Shown here: positions 51,856 to 61,878 of the stretch, one piece after another
Layout: every line of letters starts with the position of its first letter
Position numbering within the stretch: position 1 is the first letter of the stretch
Source: Salinivenus iranica
GTDB lineage: Bacteria > Bacteroidota > Rhodothermia > Rhodothermales > Salinibacteraceae
Direction of reading: 5' to 3'
Assembly (NCBI GenBank): GCA_002894665.1
Contig: NCRB01000010.1
Span: forward strand, 1-63,030
Length of the DNA stretch: 63,030 nt
Notes under the pieces: generated by a model
The model's database searches: none
Seen by the model: only the letters and a program-made list of their open reading frames with translations
What the model was told of the DNA's origin: nothing
Program-made: the position numbers and the translations under genes

Positions 51856-52725
51856 ATGCCCCTCACCGAACGCGCTCCGGCCAAGATCAACCTGGGCCTC
51901 CACGTCCTCCGCAGGCGACCGGACGGCTACCACGACGTGGCGACGGTGCTCCACCGCATCGACTGGGCGGACACGATCACTGCCCAGCCGGCAGATGCGC
52001 TCTCGATGACCTGTTCGGACCCGGCCCTGCCCACGGACGAGGCCAACCTCTGTATGCAGGCGGCCCGCGCGCTGGCGGAGGCCTGTGAGGGGACGGCGGG
52101 CGCGGCGCTTCATCTGGAGAAGCGGGTGCCGTACGGGGCCGGGCTCGGAGGGGGCTCCAGCGACGCCGCGGCGACGCTCCGCCTGCTCAATCGCCTCTGG
52201 GGACTCGGGCTCCCAACCAGCGCCCTCCAGGATGTTGCCCGACAAATCGGCGCCGACGTGCCGTTCTTTCTGGAGGAAGCCCCGGCGGCCTACGCCACCG
52301 GCCGGGGCGACGACCTGACGCCCCTGCGGGACGAGGGAGGCCCCTACCGGCTGCCGTACCCGGTGCTCGTCGTGGTGCCGTCGGTCGAAGTGGCCACGCC
52401 CGAAGCCTACGCCTGTGTGACGCCGGACGATGCCGATCGGCCGCGTCTGCCCTCGCTTCTCCGGACGAACGACCTGTCCCGCTGGCGCTCGGCCCTTGTC
52501 AACGACTTCGAGGCCCCGATCGCCGAGCGGCACGCGGAAATTCAGGCGGCCCGCGAATGGCTTCGAGAAGCAGGGGCCGCGTACGTGTCGCTGTCCGGGT
52601 CGGGCGGGGCGGTGTACGGTGTCTTTCCCGAGGCGGCCCAGGCCGAGGCCGTACTGGCCCGTGGCACCGACCGGCCGGAGCAGATGCACCTCACCCGGCC
52701 GCGGAGCCCGGACGCAGACGGCTGA
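51856..52725 (+). CDS. ispE: 4-diphosphocytidyl-2-C-methyl-D-erythritol kinase
   Basis: 289 aa GHMP kinase of the MEP isoprenoid pathway, phosphorylating CDP-ME. The start APAKINLGLHVLRRRPDGYH and the ATP-binding glycine loop PYGAGLGGGSSDAAATL (about 94-110) are diagnostic. LVVVPSVEVATPEAY, NDFE and SLSGSGGAVYG complete the three GHMP motifs. The start is ATG at 51856. It lies 42 bp after the TPR fragment and 128 bp before the YpdA-like gene, all in the same direction. Confidence 0.95.
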   Translation: MPLTERAPAKINLGLHVLRRRPDGYHDVATVLHRIDWADTITAQPADALSMTCSDPALPTDEANLCMQAARALAEACEGTAGAALHLEKRVPYGAGLGGGSSDAAATLRLLNRLWGLGLPTSALQDVARQIGADVPFFLEEAPAAYATGRGDDLTPLRDEGGPYRLPYPVLVVVPSVEVATPEAYACVTPDDADRPRLPSLLRTNDLSRWRSALVNDFEAPIAERHAEIQAAREWLREAGAAYVSLSGSGGAVYGVFPEAAQAEAVLARGTDRPEQMHLTRPRSPDADG

Positions 52726-52853
52726 CGTGCGGATTGTGACCCGGAATTCAACTGGGGGCCGTGTACGAGCTGTCGCCTGTCGAAACCGCCGTCTGCATCG
52801 ACAGGTTCGTATGGTCCGGTTCTTCTTCTTCGGCACAATGCTTCCGAGTCCTT

Positions 52854-53837
52854 ATGCACGACGTGGCAATTATTGGCGCAGGGCCTGTGGGCCTGGCCGC
52901 CGGCATTGAGGCAAAGCGACGCGGGCTTCAGCCGCTCCTCATCGAAAAAGGGGCGCTCTGTAACTCGTTTATCGGGTACCCCACGCGGATGGAGTTCTTC
53001 TCCACCCCCGAAAAACTGGAAATTGGGGGCTACCCGTTTTCGACGCGCGACTATAAGCCCAGCCGCGAGGATGCGCTTGACTACTACCGCCGCGTGGCCG
53101 CCGCCGAGGAGCTCGACATTCGGCTTTATGAGCCCGTCGTGGATCTGGAGGGGGCGGACGGCAACTTTACGGTGACCACCGACCAGAACGCCTACGCGGC
53201 CCGCAAGGTGGTGGTGTCCACAGGCTTCTACGACATCCCCAACCGCATGGACGTGCCGGGAGAGGACCTCGACAAGGTGCGGCACTACTTCAAGGAGCCC
53301 TATCCCTACGCCTTCACGGAGGTCGCCATCGTGGGGGGCGGGAACTCGGCGGCCAAGGCGGCCCTGGCCTGCTACCGCCACGACGCAAACGTGACGATGA
53401 TTGTGCGGGACGGGGCCCTGGACGACGGCGTGAAGTACTGGATCAAGCCCGACCTGCAGAACCGAATCGAAGAGGGGGCCATCGACGCCCACTTCCACAC
53501 AACCGTGGAGGCGATCGAGCCGAATGCGCTTCACCTCGACACGCCAGACGGCCCCGCGCAGATCGACAACGACTTCGTGCTGGCGATGACCGGCTACCGC
53601 CCGAACTACGAGTTGCTGGAGCGATTTGGGATTGCCGTTCGCGACGACGCGGCCCGCACGCCGGTGCACGACGAGGAAGAGACCTTTGAGACAAACCGCG
53701 AGGGCCTGTACCTGGCCGGCACCATCTGCGGCGGGTGCGACACGAGCCGCTGGTTTATTGAAAACGGTCGCTTCCACGCAGAGAAGGTCATGGACGACAT
53801 TGCGGCCGACCTCAACCGCGCGCCAGCGGCCGCATAG
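52854..53837 (+). CDS. ypdA: YpdA-like FAD-dependent bacillithiol disulfide reductase
   Basis: 327 aa flavoprotein of the thioredoxin-reductase-like fold. FAD motif VAIIGAGPVGLAAGIEAKRR opens the protein, IGYPTRMEFFSTPEKLEIGG is the YpdA hallmark, the NADPH motif is VAIVGGGNSAAKAALAC, and GLYLAGTICGGCDTSRWFIE ends it. There is no CxxC redox pair of thioredoxin reductase. YpdA (Bdr) reduces bacillithiol disulfide with NADPH, so the organism probably makes a bacillithiol-type thiol. ATG at 52854 begins right at the FAD strand. Confidence 0.87.
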   Translation: MHDVAIIGAGPVGLAAGIEAKRRGLQPLLIEKGALCNSFIGYPTRMEFFSTPEKLEIGGYPFSTRDYKPSREDALDYYRRVAAAEELDIRLYEPVVDLEGADGNFTVTTDQNAYAARKVVVSTGFYDIPNRMDVPGEDLDKVRHYFKEPYPYAFTEVAIVGGGNSAAKAALACYRHDANVTMIVRDGALDDGVKYWIKPDLQNRIEEGAIDAHFHTTVEAIEPNALHLDTPDGPAQIDNDFVLAMTGYRPNYELLERFGIAVRDDAARTPVHDEEETFETNREGLYLAGTICGGCDTSRWFIENGRFHAEKVMDDIAADLNRAPAAA

Positions 53838-53871
53838 CCAAAAGGGATTGGGGGATTTGCCCCGATTCCAA

Positions 53872-55212
53872 CTATACCGTATCGGTCACCCGGAACTGGC
53901 GGAGGGCCCGAATGGCGTGGTCGTCGCCGGAGAGCGACTGGGCCGTCTCCACGAGGTCGTCAAGCTGTTCGTCGCTCAGCGGCTGGTCGATCGCGTTCAC
54001 GTCGTAGGCGATGCCGAGCGCCGGAAAGTCGCGGTGGTTCGACTGGAGGTTGCTGGCGCCGGCCTCGTAGATGCTGTCGTCGATGGCCTTTTTGGTGCCG
54101 CGTACGTCGCTGTGGACCGTGGCGAGCATCCAGTACGGCGGCTCGGCACTGACCCCGATCGTGTGCCCCTGTCCGAACACCGTGTCGCGCACCGTGCCCT
54201 GTTCGTTCAGCAGCCGGGTGGAGGTCGCCATGCGCGAGGCAATGCGGGGCTGGGCCTCCTGCGTGGCGGCCCCGATGTGGGGCGTCGTGAGCACCCGGTC
54301 TTCCTCGGCGTACGGGTTGGTCCAGTCCTCGTCGGCGCTGCCCGGCTCCTCGGGGTACACGTCGACGGCTGCCGCCTGCACGTGTCCCTCGTCGATGGCG
54401 CGTCGCAGGTCGACCGGGTCGTACAGAAAGCCCCGTGCGGCATTGATGAAGGCCCGCGGGCTGTTCTCCGGCCGGTCCGCGCCCAGTTGTCGGAAGTGGT
54501 CGTAGGTCAGCAGCCCCTCGTTCGAGCGCCCCTGAGGGTCTTCGGCCGACACGTGAACGGTCACAAAGTCGCCCTTGCGGAAGGCCTCGTCGAGGCTTGC
54601 GCAGGAGGTCCAGCCCAGCGTCGATCCGACCTCTCGGGCCACGTCCGACGTGTCGTAGAAACAGACGTTCATGCCCAGCGAGTCGGCCAGGCGGGCCAGC
54701 TGCTTGCCAATGTTGCCGAGGCCGATGATGGACAGCGTCTTCCCCATCAACTCGTACCGGCGCGCGCTGTCTTTCGTCCAGTGGTGGCGCCGGCCCGACT
54801 CGTTGGCGGTAAAGAGGCGTCGGGCCAGCACAATCATGTCCCCGATGACCATCTCCACCACCGAGCGGCCGTTGCTCACCGGATCGTTGAGGACCAGGAC
54901 GCCCGCCTCGGCGCAGGCCGCTTTGTCGACCGTGTCGTCACCAATGCAGCAGAGCATGACGGCGGCCAGATTGTCGGAGGCCTGCACCACGGCCTCGTCC
55001 ACCACGAACTTGCTGCGCTTGAAGAGAAGGTCGTGCTGGCCCTCGCGGAGGCGGTCGACCATCGCCTCCTGATCGTAGCAGTCGGGCTTCGGCACCCGAT
55101 CGGGTTCAATGCCCTGGTCGCGCAAAAGGTCGTCGAGGCTCGGGTCGGGCTCCTCCAGGATGAGGGCCTTCTCGAACTGGTCGTTGAGGAACCGGGTCTG
55201 GGGATACGCCAT
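53872..55212 (-). CDS. serA: D-3-phosphoglycerate dehydrogenase-like 2-hydroxyacid dehydrogenase
   Basis: 446 aa. The NAD-binding motif SIIGLGNIGKQLARLADSLG lies near residue 165. The catalytic Arg is in FINAARGFLYD, the Glu in DVYPEEPG and the His in TTPHIGAAT. The last 90 residues look like an ACT domain (YWMLATVHSDVRGTKKAIDD), so serine feedback is possible. The first step of serine synthesis is the likely reaction; other 2-hydroxyacid substrates cannot be excluded. ATG at 55212 is preferred over one 48 bp upstream. Confidence 0.85.
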   Translation of the reverse strand: MAYPQTRFLNDQFEKALILEEPDPSLDDLLRDQGIEPDRVPKPDCYDQEAMVDRLREGQHDLLFKRSKFVVDEAVVQASDNLAAVMLCCIGDDTVDKAACAEAGVLVLNDPVSNGRSVVEMVIGDMIVLARRLFTANESGRRHHWTKDSARRYELMGKTLSIIGLGNIGKQLARLADSLGMNVCFYDTSDVAREVGSTLGWTSCASLDEAFRKGDFVTVHVSAEDPQGRSNEGLLTYDHFRQLGADRPENSPRAFINAARGFLYDPVDLRRAIDEGHVQAAAVDVYPEEPGSADEDWTNPYAEEDRVLTTPHIGAATQEAQPRIASRMATSTRLLNEQGTVRDTVFGQGHTIGVSAEPPYWMLATVHSDVRGTKKAIDDSIYEAGASNLQSNHRDFPALGIAYDVNAIDQPLSDEQLDDLVETAQSLSGDDHAIRALRQFRVTDTV

Positions 55213-55342
55213 GCGTTTGCGAAGAGAGTCGGAACGGAAGCCTGCGGTGCTACGATGCAACTAAGGCGGGGACGGCCGCCAAATGCAGCAGGCGAAGGTA
55301 AAGAACGAGCCAAGTCTTTTGGCGGGAGCGCTTCCACCGCTT

Positions 55343-55930
55343 TTACCCGAGGCACGTGGTGTCGATCCAGCGGCGCACGTCCCCAATTCCACGTCCACTG
55401 TTAGCGGACGTGAGGATGGTGGGGCGCTCCAGGCCCAGGTCCGACAGGCACTCGTCGATGCGTCGCTGTGCCCGGGCCCGCCCGTTGCCCGAGAGCTTAT
55501 CGGCCTTGGTGAGGGCAATGAGGTGCGGGTGACCGATTCGGTGCAGCTCCTTCATCAGCGCAATGTCGTTGTCCTGCGGCGGGTGGCGGCTGTCGACGAG
55601 CTGGACGACGCCGCGGAGGGGGGGGCGCTCGGCGATGTAGCGCTCCTGGAGCTGGGCCCACTTGGCACGGGCCGAGGACGGGGCCTTGGCGTAGCCGTAG
55701 CCCGGCAGGTCGACGAGGTAGAAGCGGTTGTCGATGAGGAAGTAGTTGAGCTGCTGCGTCTTGCCCGGTGTTTTGCTGGTGTACGCCAAGTTTTTGCGGT
55801 GCAGCAGCGCATTCAGGAGCGAGCTCTTGCCCACGTTGGACCGCCCGATCATCGCCACCTCGGGCCGCCCGTCGGCGGGCAACTGTTCCCACTGTGCTGC
55901 TCCAATGACAAAAGAGGCCTCGTCGAACAT
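55343..55930 (-). CDS. engB: Ribosome biogenesis GTPase YihA/YsxC
   Basis: 195 aa small TRAFAC GTPase needed for late 50S subunit assembly. G1 is GRSNVGKSSLLNAL, G2 region TSKTPGKTQQLNYF, G3 DLPGYGYAKAP, G4 LTKADKL and G5 TSANSGRGI. The length is right for the family when started at ATG 55930; the longer upstream frame is Pro-rich and not conserved. It is 130 bp upstream of serA on the same strand. Confidence 0.95.
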   Translation of the reverse strand: MFDEASFVIGAAQWEQLPADGRPEVAMIGRSNVGKSSLLNALLHRKNLAYTSKTPGKTQQLNYFLIDNRFYLVDLPGYGYAKAPSSARAKWAQLQERYIAERPPLRGVVQLVDSRHPPQDNDIALMKELHRIGHPHLIALTKADKLSGNGRARAQRRIDECLSDLGLERPTILTSANSGRGIGDVRRWIDTTCLG

Positions 55931-56098
55931 CGGGGGCAGTGGGGAAAGGAGGAGGGAGAGAGTGGAGGCATGTGGGGGTGTGGGAAACGGAAGAGGTAGA
56001 GGTGCAGAGTCCCACGCCCCCGCTCCCATACTCCATGCTCACGCGCCCATGGCGCATACCGCCGGAGACGGGCCCAGAGCCCCCGCCGGGCGGGGGAG

Positions 56099-56968
56099 CT
56101 ACCCCATCACCTCCTTCACCGTGTCGCCGATGAGGGCCGGGTTTTTCACGACTGTTGCGCCGGCGGCCTCCAACGCCTCGAACTTGGCCTCGGCGGTGCC
56201 GGACCCGCCCGACACGATGGCACCGGCGTGGCCCATGCGGCGTCCCGGAGGGGCCGTGCGCCCGGCGATGAAGCCGAAGACCGGCGTCTCCATGTGGTCG
56301 CGGATGTACTTCGCGGCCTCCTGCTCGTCCGAGCCGCCAATCTCGCCGATGAGCACGACGCCTTCGGTGTCGGGGTCGTCCTCGAACATCTCCAGCGCGT
56401 CGATGAAGCGCGTGCCGATGACCGGGTCGCCGCCAATGCCGACAGCCGTGCTCTGGCCGTATCCGGCGCGCGTGAGCTGGTCGACGGCCTCGTAGGTGAG
56501 CGTGCCGGAGCGAGAAATGAGCCCGATCGGGCCGGGTTCAAAGATCATGGCGGGCATGATGCCGACCTTGGCCTCGCCCGGCGTAATGGCCCCGGGGCAG
56601 TTGGGGCCAATCAGGTGCGCCCCCTGCTTGCGCACGTAGTGGTACGTCGGCTTCATGTCGGCCTGCGGGATGCCCTCCGTGATGCACATGATGACCTCAA
56701 TCCCGGCGTCGGCGGCCTCCTGGATGGCGTCCGCGGCGAAGGGCGGGGGGACGAAGATGATGGACGTGTTGGCGTTTTCCTTCTCCACCGCCTCGGCCAC
56801 GGTGTTGTAGACGGGCCGGTCGAGGTGGGTCTGCCCGCCCTTGCCGGGGGTGACGCCGGCCACCACGTTCGTGCCGTACTCAATCATCTGTTCGGCGTGA
56901 AACGAGCCTTCCGAGCCGGTGAAGCCCTGGACCACCAGGCGGGTGTCGTCGTCGACGAGAATACTCAT
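56099..56968 (-). CDS. sucD: Succinyl-CoA synthetase alpha subunit
   Basis: 289 aa. The CoA-binding N-domain ([40 protein letters not shown]) and the ligase domain are complete; the phospho-histidine is in [32 protein letters not shown] and [20 protein letters not shown] are diagnostic. It makes ATP or GTP from succinyl-CoA with SucC, which is not in the window. ATG at 56968 matches the family N-terminus; the open frame upstream is not conserved. Confidence 0.95.
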   Translation of the reverse strand: MSILVDDDTRLVVQGFTGSEGSFHAEQMIEYGTNVVAGVTPGKGGQTHLDRPVYNTVAEAVEKENANTSIIFVPPPFAADAIQEAADAGIEVIMCITEGIPQADMKPTYHYVRKQGAHLIGPNCPGAITPGEAKVGIMPAMIFEPGPIGLISRSGTLTYEAVDQLTRAGYGQSTAVGIGGDPVIGTRFIDALEMFEDDPDTEGVVLIGEIGGSDEQEAAKYIRDHMETPVFGFIAGRTAPPGRRMGHAGAIVSGGSGTAEAKFEALEAAGATVVKNPALIGDTVKEVMG

Positions 56969-57088
56969 GCGTTCGAGGGGAGTTGGGTGAGCACGTGCGG
57001 AGCGGGAGCGGGCCGGGGCGGGCAGAAGGCCCGGCGGCCACAGCAAAATGATGGTATCGTCCAGCGCCCGCAAGCGCAAGATCTTTGC

Positions 57089-58654
57089 CTATTCCTCGCT
57101 CGTCAGTACGTCGCCCACCTGCAGCAGCGTAGCCTCGTCGAAGTGCGGGCCCAGCAGCTGGAGGCCGACGGGCAGGTCGGGGGTCTGCGGGTGCGGCCCC
57201 ACGGGCACCGAGAGGGCCGGGATGCCGGCCAGGTTGGCCGTGACCGTGTAGATGTCGTTCAGGTACATCTCCAGGGGGTCGTCCGTCTTTTCCCCGAGGC
57301 GGAAGGGGGGCGTCGGCGTGGTGGGGGTTACGAGCACGTCGACCGTCTCGAAGGCGCGGTCGAAGTCGTGCCGGATGAGGGTGCGGGCGCGCTGGGCTTT
57401 TTCGTAGTACTTATCGTAGTAGCCGGCGGAGAGGGCGTAGGTGCCCAGCATGATGCGGCGCTTCACCTCGTCGCCGAAGCCCTCGGTGCGGGTGCGGGTG
57501 TAGAGGGCGTCGAGGGCGCTCTGTTCGTCGTCGAGCTCGGCCTCGAGTTCCGCGACCCGCTCGTCGTTGCCCTGCGTGCGGGCGGCGGCCAGCTCGTCTT
57601 TCAGTTCGGTTCGGCGTTCTCGAAGCTCAGCCTTTGCATCCTCCAGGTCGGCGCGGTAGCCGTAGCGAATGCCGTCGTAGCGGGCGAGGTTGCTGGAGGC
57701 CTCCGCCGTGGCGAGGAGGTAGTACGTCGCGATGCCGTATTCGGTGTGGGGCAGCGAGACCTCGGTGACCTCGGCGCCCTCATCGGCCAGGCGGTCGACC
57801 TGCGCTTCGACCACCTCGCGGATGTCGGGGTCGAGGCCGTCCGAGGCGAAGTATTCTGTGGGAAGGCCCACCTTCAGCCCCTCCACGGTGCCGGTGAGGG
57901 CGTCCGTGTAGTCCGGCACGTCGACCGACGCGCTGGTGGAGTCGTTCGGGTCCTCGCCGGCGATGACGTTCAGGAGCGTGGCGGCGTCCTCCACGCTGTT
58001 GGTCATGGGGCCGATCACATCGAGCGAGGAAGCGAACGCCACCAGCCCGGAGCGGCTAACGCGCCCGTAGGTGGGTTTGAGCCCGACGGTGCCGCAGAAG
58101 GCCGACGGCTGGCGCACCGAGCCGCCCGTATCGCTGCCCAGGGCGGCGTGGCACAGGCCCGCGGCCACCGCAGCGGCCGAGCCCCCGGAGCTACCCCCCG
58201 GCACGCGCTCCGGATCGTGCGGGTTGCGCACGGGGCCGAAGTGCGAGGTCTCGTTCGACGACCCCATGCCGAACTCGTCGCAGTTCGTTTTGCCGATAAA
58301 GATGGCCCCGGCCTCGCGCAGGCGCTCAATCACCGTCGCGTCGTAGAGCGACGAGAAATCCTTCAGCATTTTCGAGCCACAGCTCACGGGGTACCCGCGG
58401 ATGCAGATGTTGTCCTTGATGCCGAGGACGAGGCCCGAGAGGGGGCGAGGGTTGCCCCGTTCCCGCTGGCTGTCGAGGTAGCGGGCATGGTTCAGGGCCC
58501 CGTCGCGGTCAACGGTCGTGAAGGCGTTGAGCGTGTCGTCGTGCTCGTCAATCCGGGCCAAAAAGGACGAAACCAGCTCTTCGCAACTGGTGTCTCCGGA
58601 CTGAAGAGCCTGATGGGCCTCGGCGAACGTGGGAGAGTCGGTGCTGACGGACAC
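57089..58654 (-). CDS. gatA: Asp-tRNA(Asn)/Glu-tRNA(Gln) amidotransferase subunit A
   Basis: 521 aa amidase-signature enzyme that frees ammonia from glutamine for GatB. The Ser-cisSer-Lys triad is Lys80 (LVLGIKDNI), Ser155 (VPGGSSGGSA) and Ser179 (SDTGGSVRQ). Compared with the usual run from the YGYRA strand to YTRTRTEGFG, this protein carries about 45 extra residues (337-382), highly charged and probably a coiled coil. The family is normally near 485 aa. Its presence shows that tRNA-dependent Asn and/or Gln formation operates. It ends 120 bp before the sucD start on the same strand. Confidence 0.93.
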   Translation of the reverse strand: MSVSTDSPTFAEAHQALQSGDTSCEELVSSFLARIDEHDDTLNAFTTVDRDGALNHARYLDSQRERGNPRPLSGLVLGIKDNICIRGYPVSCGSKMLKDFSSLYDATVIERLREAGAIFIGKTNCDEFGMGSSNETSHFGPVRNPHDPERVPGGSSGGSAAAVAAGLCHAALGSDTGGSVRQPSAFCGTVGLKPTYGRVSRSGLVAFASSLDVIGPMTNSVEDAATLLNVIAGEDPNDSTSASVDVPDYTDALTGTVEGLKVGLPTEYFASDGLDPDIREVVEAQVDRLADEGAEVTEVSLPHTEYGIATYYLLATAEASSNLARYDGIRYGYRADLEDAKAELRERRTELKDELAAARTQGNDERVAELEAELDDEQSALDALYTRTRTEGFGDEVKRRIMLGTYALSAGYYDKYYEKAQRARTLIRHDFDRAFETVDVLVTPTTPTPPFRLGEKTDDPLEMYLNDIYTVTANLAGIPALSVPVGPHPQTPDLPVGLQLLGPHFDEATLLQVGDVLTSEE

Positions 58655-58739
58655 GTGCTACACAGATGTGGTGGGACGAGCAACTGTAAGGAAGAGGTCC
58701 GACTGCTCCCCGCCTGTGCCCGGACCCGGGGGCGAGAGG

Positions 58740-59063
58740 CTACTCGGTGCTGCCGCGGTCGCCGTGGCCTCTGGACGGCTGCTCTTGGGCGTCTTCCGCT
58801 CCCTCAGGTGGGGACGACTGCGGCGCCGGCTCCTGCTGCGGCTGGCGCGCCTGGGGAGCGCCCTGCTGCGGGGCCTGCGGCTGGTTGATCTGGCGGTTCT
58901 GCCCTTCGGCCTCCAGCTCGCGCGAAATCTCGCTCGTGGCATCCTTGAACTCGCGAATGCCCTTGCCGATGCCGCGGGCAATTTCGGGGATGCGCTTGGC
59001 TCCGAAGATCAGCAGCACGACCGCAAACAGAAGAAGAAGTTCAAGGGGACCGGGCGTACCCAT
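58740..59063 (-). CDS. tatA: Sec-independent translocase subunit TatA/TatE
   Basis: 107 aa. One N-terminal helix (GPLELLLLFAVVLLIFGAKR) with the FG hinge is followed by the amphipathic helix IPEIARGIGKGIREFKDATS, the canonical TatA layout. The Gln/Pro-rich and acidic tail is long and disordered. TatA forms the pore for folded substrates, and Tat use is heavy in halophiles. No tatC is in the window. It lies 85 bp upstream of gatA on the same strand. Confidence 0.93.
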   Translation of the reverse strand: MGTPGPLELLLLFAVVLLIFGAKRIPEIARGIGKGIREFKDATSEISRELEAEGQNRQINQPQAPQQGAPQARQPQQEPAPQSSPPEGAEDAQEQPSRGHGDRGSTE

Positions 59064-59359
59064 GGCCGGGAGGGGACAATGAGGAAAACGCGTGGAGGCC
59101 TCACCCGCATCGACGGGCCGCGGGGATCCGCGACACGACGGGCGGAACCTCAGGAAAAATCCAAACGATGCGGACCGGACGGGGGTTCCGTTCGGTCGTG
59201 CACCGTCGGCGTCTCATCGAGAGCGCACACGTCGGCCGAAACAGCCCGACGGGGGGAAATGTTGGGGTGAAAAATCTACGCAAGATTGAGGCGATCTCCG
59301 GTCGTTGCGGCCGGGTCGCCCCCGCTGCGCACGTTGTCGCACCGACCCCGTATCCGCCC

Positions 59360-60433
59360 ATGCCCTCCGACTCGCCCGCCCTCACCCGCGACGACATCGC
59401 GTCGTGGCCGAAGGCCGAACTGCACTGTCACCTCGACGGCTCGATGCGCCTGGAGACCATGCTGGACCTGGCGCGCCAGGAGGGAAAGCGCGACGTGCTT
59501 CCGGCCGATAGCGTAGACGGCCTGCGCGAGGAGCTTCGCGAGGTGGAGCGCTCCGATACCCTGGAGGCGTACCTGGCGTGGTTCCAGTACACGATTCCGC
59601 TCCTCCAAACGACCGATGCCCTGCGCCGCGCCGCCTACGAACTGGCCGAGGACAATGCGGCGGAGAATGTGCGGTACCTGGAGGTGCGCTACTCGCCGAT
59701 CCTGCACGTGGAGGACGGGCTCTCGCTGGAGGAGGCCAACGATGCCGTCCTCGATGGGTTGACCCAGGCCGAGTGCGACTTCGACATCACCACCTCCCTG
59801 ATTGTGTGCGGCCTGCGCGATCGGTTCGAGAGTGCGTCGATGCGGCTGGCCGAGCTGGCAGTGGAGTACAAGCACGAGGGGATCGTGGCCTTCGATCTGG
59901 CAGGCGGAGAAGCGGGCAACCCACCGAAGGGGCACCTCCACGCCTTCTACCACGCCCGCAACAACCTGCTCAACCTCACCATCCACGCCGGGGAGGCGTG
60001 GGGCCCCGACTCCATTCGGCAGGCGCTCTTTTACTGTGGCGCCCACCGCATTGGGCACGGCATCTCGCTGCGCAAGGACCCGGAACTCATGCAGTACTTT
60101 GCCAACCATCGCATCCCGCTCGAAATCTGCCCGTCGAGCAACGTCCACACGCAGGCGGTCCCCAGCCTGGAGGCCCACCCCATCGAGACGTACGTGAAGT
60201 CCAATATTCCGGTGACGGTCAACACGGACAATCGGCTCTTCAGTCGCACTTCGGTTACCGAGGAGCTGTGGCGCGTGTACCAGCACTGCAACCTGGAGCC
60301 GAGTCACATGCGAGAGATTGCGCTCAACGGCTTCCGCTACGCCTTCCTCCCCTACGATCAGAAGCAGTCGCTCCTCCGATCGATGACCGACACCTTCCCG
60401 ATGTCCTCGACGGAAGAGACGCCGCTGTGGTAA
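59360..60433 (+). CDS. add: Adenosine deaminase family protein
   Basis: 357 aa metal-dependent (beta/alpha)8 hydrolase. Zinc ligands are in AELHCHLDGSMR (HxH) and TIHAGEAWGP (His and catalytic Glu), and GAHRIGHGISLRKDPELMQY has the next pair. The last Asp is in VTVNTDNRLFSRTSVTEE. NTDNRLFS instead of NTDDP is the form common in larger bacterial adenosine deaminases. ATG at 59360 sits just before the first strand. It probably deaminates adenosine or deoxyadenosine; adenine deaminase is a less likely reading. It is divergent from tatA, and aroA follows 142 bp downstream. Confidence 0.9.
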   Translation: MPSDSPALTRDDIASWPKAELHCHLDGSMRLETMLDLARQEGKRDVLPADSVDGLREELREVERSDTLEAYLAWFQYTIPLLQTTDALRRAAYELAEDNAAENVRYLEVRYSPILHVEDGLSLEEANDAVLDGLTQAECDFDITTSLIVCGLRDRFESASMRLAELAVEYKHEGIVAFDLAGGEAGNPPKGHLHAFYHARNNLLNLTIHAGEAWGPDSIRQALFYCGAHRIGHGISLRKDPELMQYFANHRIPLEICPSSNVHTQAVPSLEAHPIETYVKSNIPVTVNTDNRLFSRTSVTEELWRVYQHCNLEPSHMREIALNGFRYAFLPYDQKQSLLRSMTDTFPMSSTEETPLW

Positions 60434-60575
60434 CGGAGCGACGCCCACTGGGGAGCGGAGCCGTGCTTGCGAGTGCGCCTGCCCCTCAAAGGAGCTATGC
60501 GGTGTTCGATCCTTGGGGCGCTGATTCTTACCATGAAGGTCCGCGCATCCGTCGTTTTCTCGTACCGCCGTTCCT

Positions 60576-61865
60576 ATGATGCAGACGATTCGTCAGGCCT
60601 CGTCCCTGACCGGCACCGTGTCGCTGCCCGCCGACAAGTCCATTTCCCACCGGTCGGCCCTGCTCTCGGCGCTGGGAGAAGGGACCTCTCGGATTTACAA
60701 TTTTCCGACCTCGGCCGATCCCCAGTCTACCCTCGAATGCGTTCGGGCCCTCGGAATATCGGCGGGGCGAACCGACGAGGGGGTGCTCGAAGTCGAAGGA
60801 CAGGGCCTTGACGAGCTCCGCCCGCCGGATGAGCCGCTGGATTGCGGCAACTCGGGCACTACGATGCGCCTGCTTGCGGGCATCATGGCGGGGCAGCGGT
60901 TCGGAAGCGTACTCACGGGCGATGCGTCGTTGCGCCAGCGTCCCATGGAGCGCATCGCCGATCCCCTGCAGGCCATGGGGGCCCGCGTAGAACTGCGAGA
61001 GGGCTGCGCGCCCATCCGCATCCGCGGCACACAGTCGGGACTCAAGCCCATCGAGTACCGGCTGCCGATGGCCTCGGCCCAGGTCAAATCCTGCGTCCTT
61101 CTCGCCGGGCTCTACGCGACGGGGCGCACGGTGGTGATTGAGCCGACGCCCTGCCGCGACCACACCGAGCGCATGCTGGGGCTGAAGGTGGAGGAACTGG
61201 GCGGGGAACGGCATCTGATCGTGGACTCCGGACATACCGTGCCCGCAACCACCTGGACCGTTCCGGGCGACTTCTCCGGGGCGTCCTTCTTCCTCGTGGC
61301 GGGCTCGATCGTGCCCAACAGCGAGCTTCAGCTCAACGACGTGGGCCTCAACCCCTCGCGCACGGCGCTCCTGGACGTCCTGGACGGGATGGGGGCCGAC
61401 ATCACCATCGAGAACGAGCGGGTGTTGGGGGCGGAGCCGGTGGGCGACATCACGGTGCGCACGGCGGCCCTCTCGGGCGTAGATGTGGGGGGACGCCTCA
61501 TTCCGAACCTCATCGACGAGATTCCGGTCCTGTCCGTCGCCGCCGCCTGCGCGGAGGGGCGCACCGAAATCCGCGATGCCGAAGAGCTCCGGGTGAAGGA
61601 GACCGATCGCCTGCACGCCATGGCGCAAAACCTGCGGGCGCTCGGCGTTGAGGTGCAGGAGCGCGAGGATGGCCTCACCATCGAGGGCAACGGGCCCAAC
61701 CTGTTGGGCGGATCCGTCAAGAGCTTCGACGACCACCGGATCGCCATGTCGATGGGGGTCGCGGGCCTCGTGGCACACGGGGCGACGACCATCACCGATG
61801 CCGAGTGCGCCCGCGTGTCGTTTCCGGACTTCTGGACGGAGCTTCACCGCCTCGCATCCGTCTGA
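60576..61865 (+). CDS. aroA: 3-phosphoshikimate 1-carboxyvinyltransferase (EPSP synthase)
   Basis: 429 aa shikimate pathway enzyme. Phosphate and PEP-binding motifs LPADKSISHRSALLSALGEG and LDCGNSGTTMRLLAGIMAGQ, then TGDASLRQRPM, are intact. RVKETDRLHAMAQNLRALGV and SFDDHRIAMSMGVAGLVA complete the active site. The Gly in GNSGT, where glyphosate-tolerant variants carry Ala, reads as Gly; I make no tolerance call. The start is ATG at 60576, with a second ATG immediately after. Confidence 0.96.
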   Translation: MMQTIRQASSLTGTVSLPADKSISHRSALLSALGEGTSRIYNFPTSADPQSTLECVRALGISAGRTDEGVLEVEGQGLDELRPPDEPLDCGNSGTTMRLLAGIMAGQRFGSVLTGDASLRQRPMERIADPLQAMGARVELREGCAPIRIRGTQSGLKPIEYRLPMASAQVKSCVLLAGLYATGRTVVIEPTPCRDHTERMLGLKVEELGGERHLIVDSGHTVPATTWTVPGDFSGASFFLVAGSIVPNSELQLNDVGLNPSRTALLDVLDGMGADITIENERVLGAEPVGDITVRTAALSGVDVGGRLIPNLIDEIPVLSVAAACAEGRTEIRDAEELRVKETDRLHAMAQNLRALGVEVQEREDGLTIEGNGPNLLGGSVKSFDDHRIAMSMGVAGLVAHGATTITDAECARVSFPDFWTELHRLASV

Positions 61866-61878
61866 GGCAGACAGGGGG

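Noticed and set aside
56228..58888. Long plus-strand frame opposite sucD and gatA
   Set aside because: Antisense shadow of two well-conserved genes.
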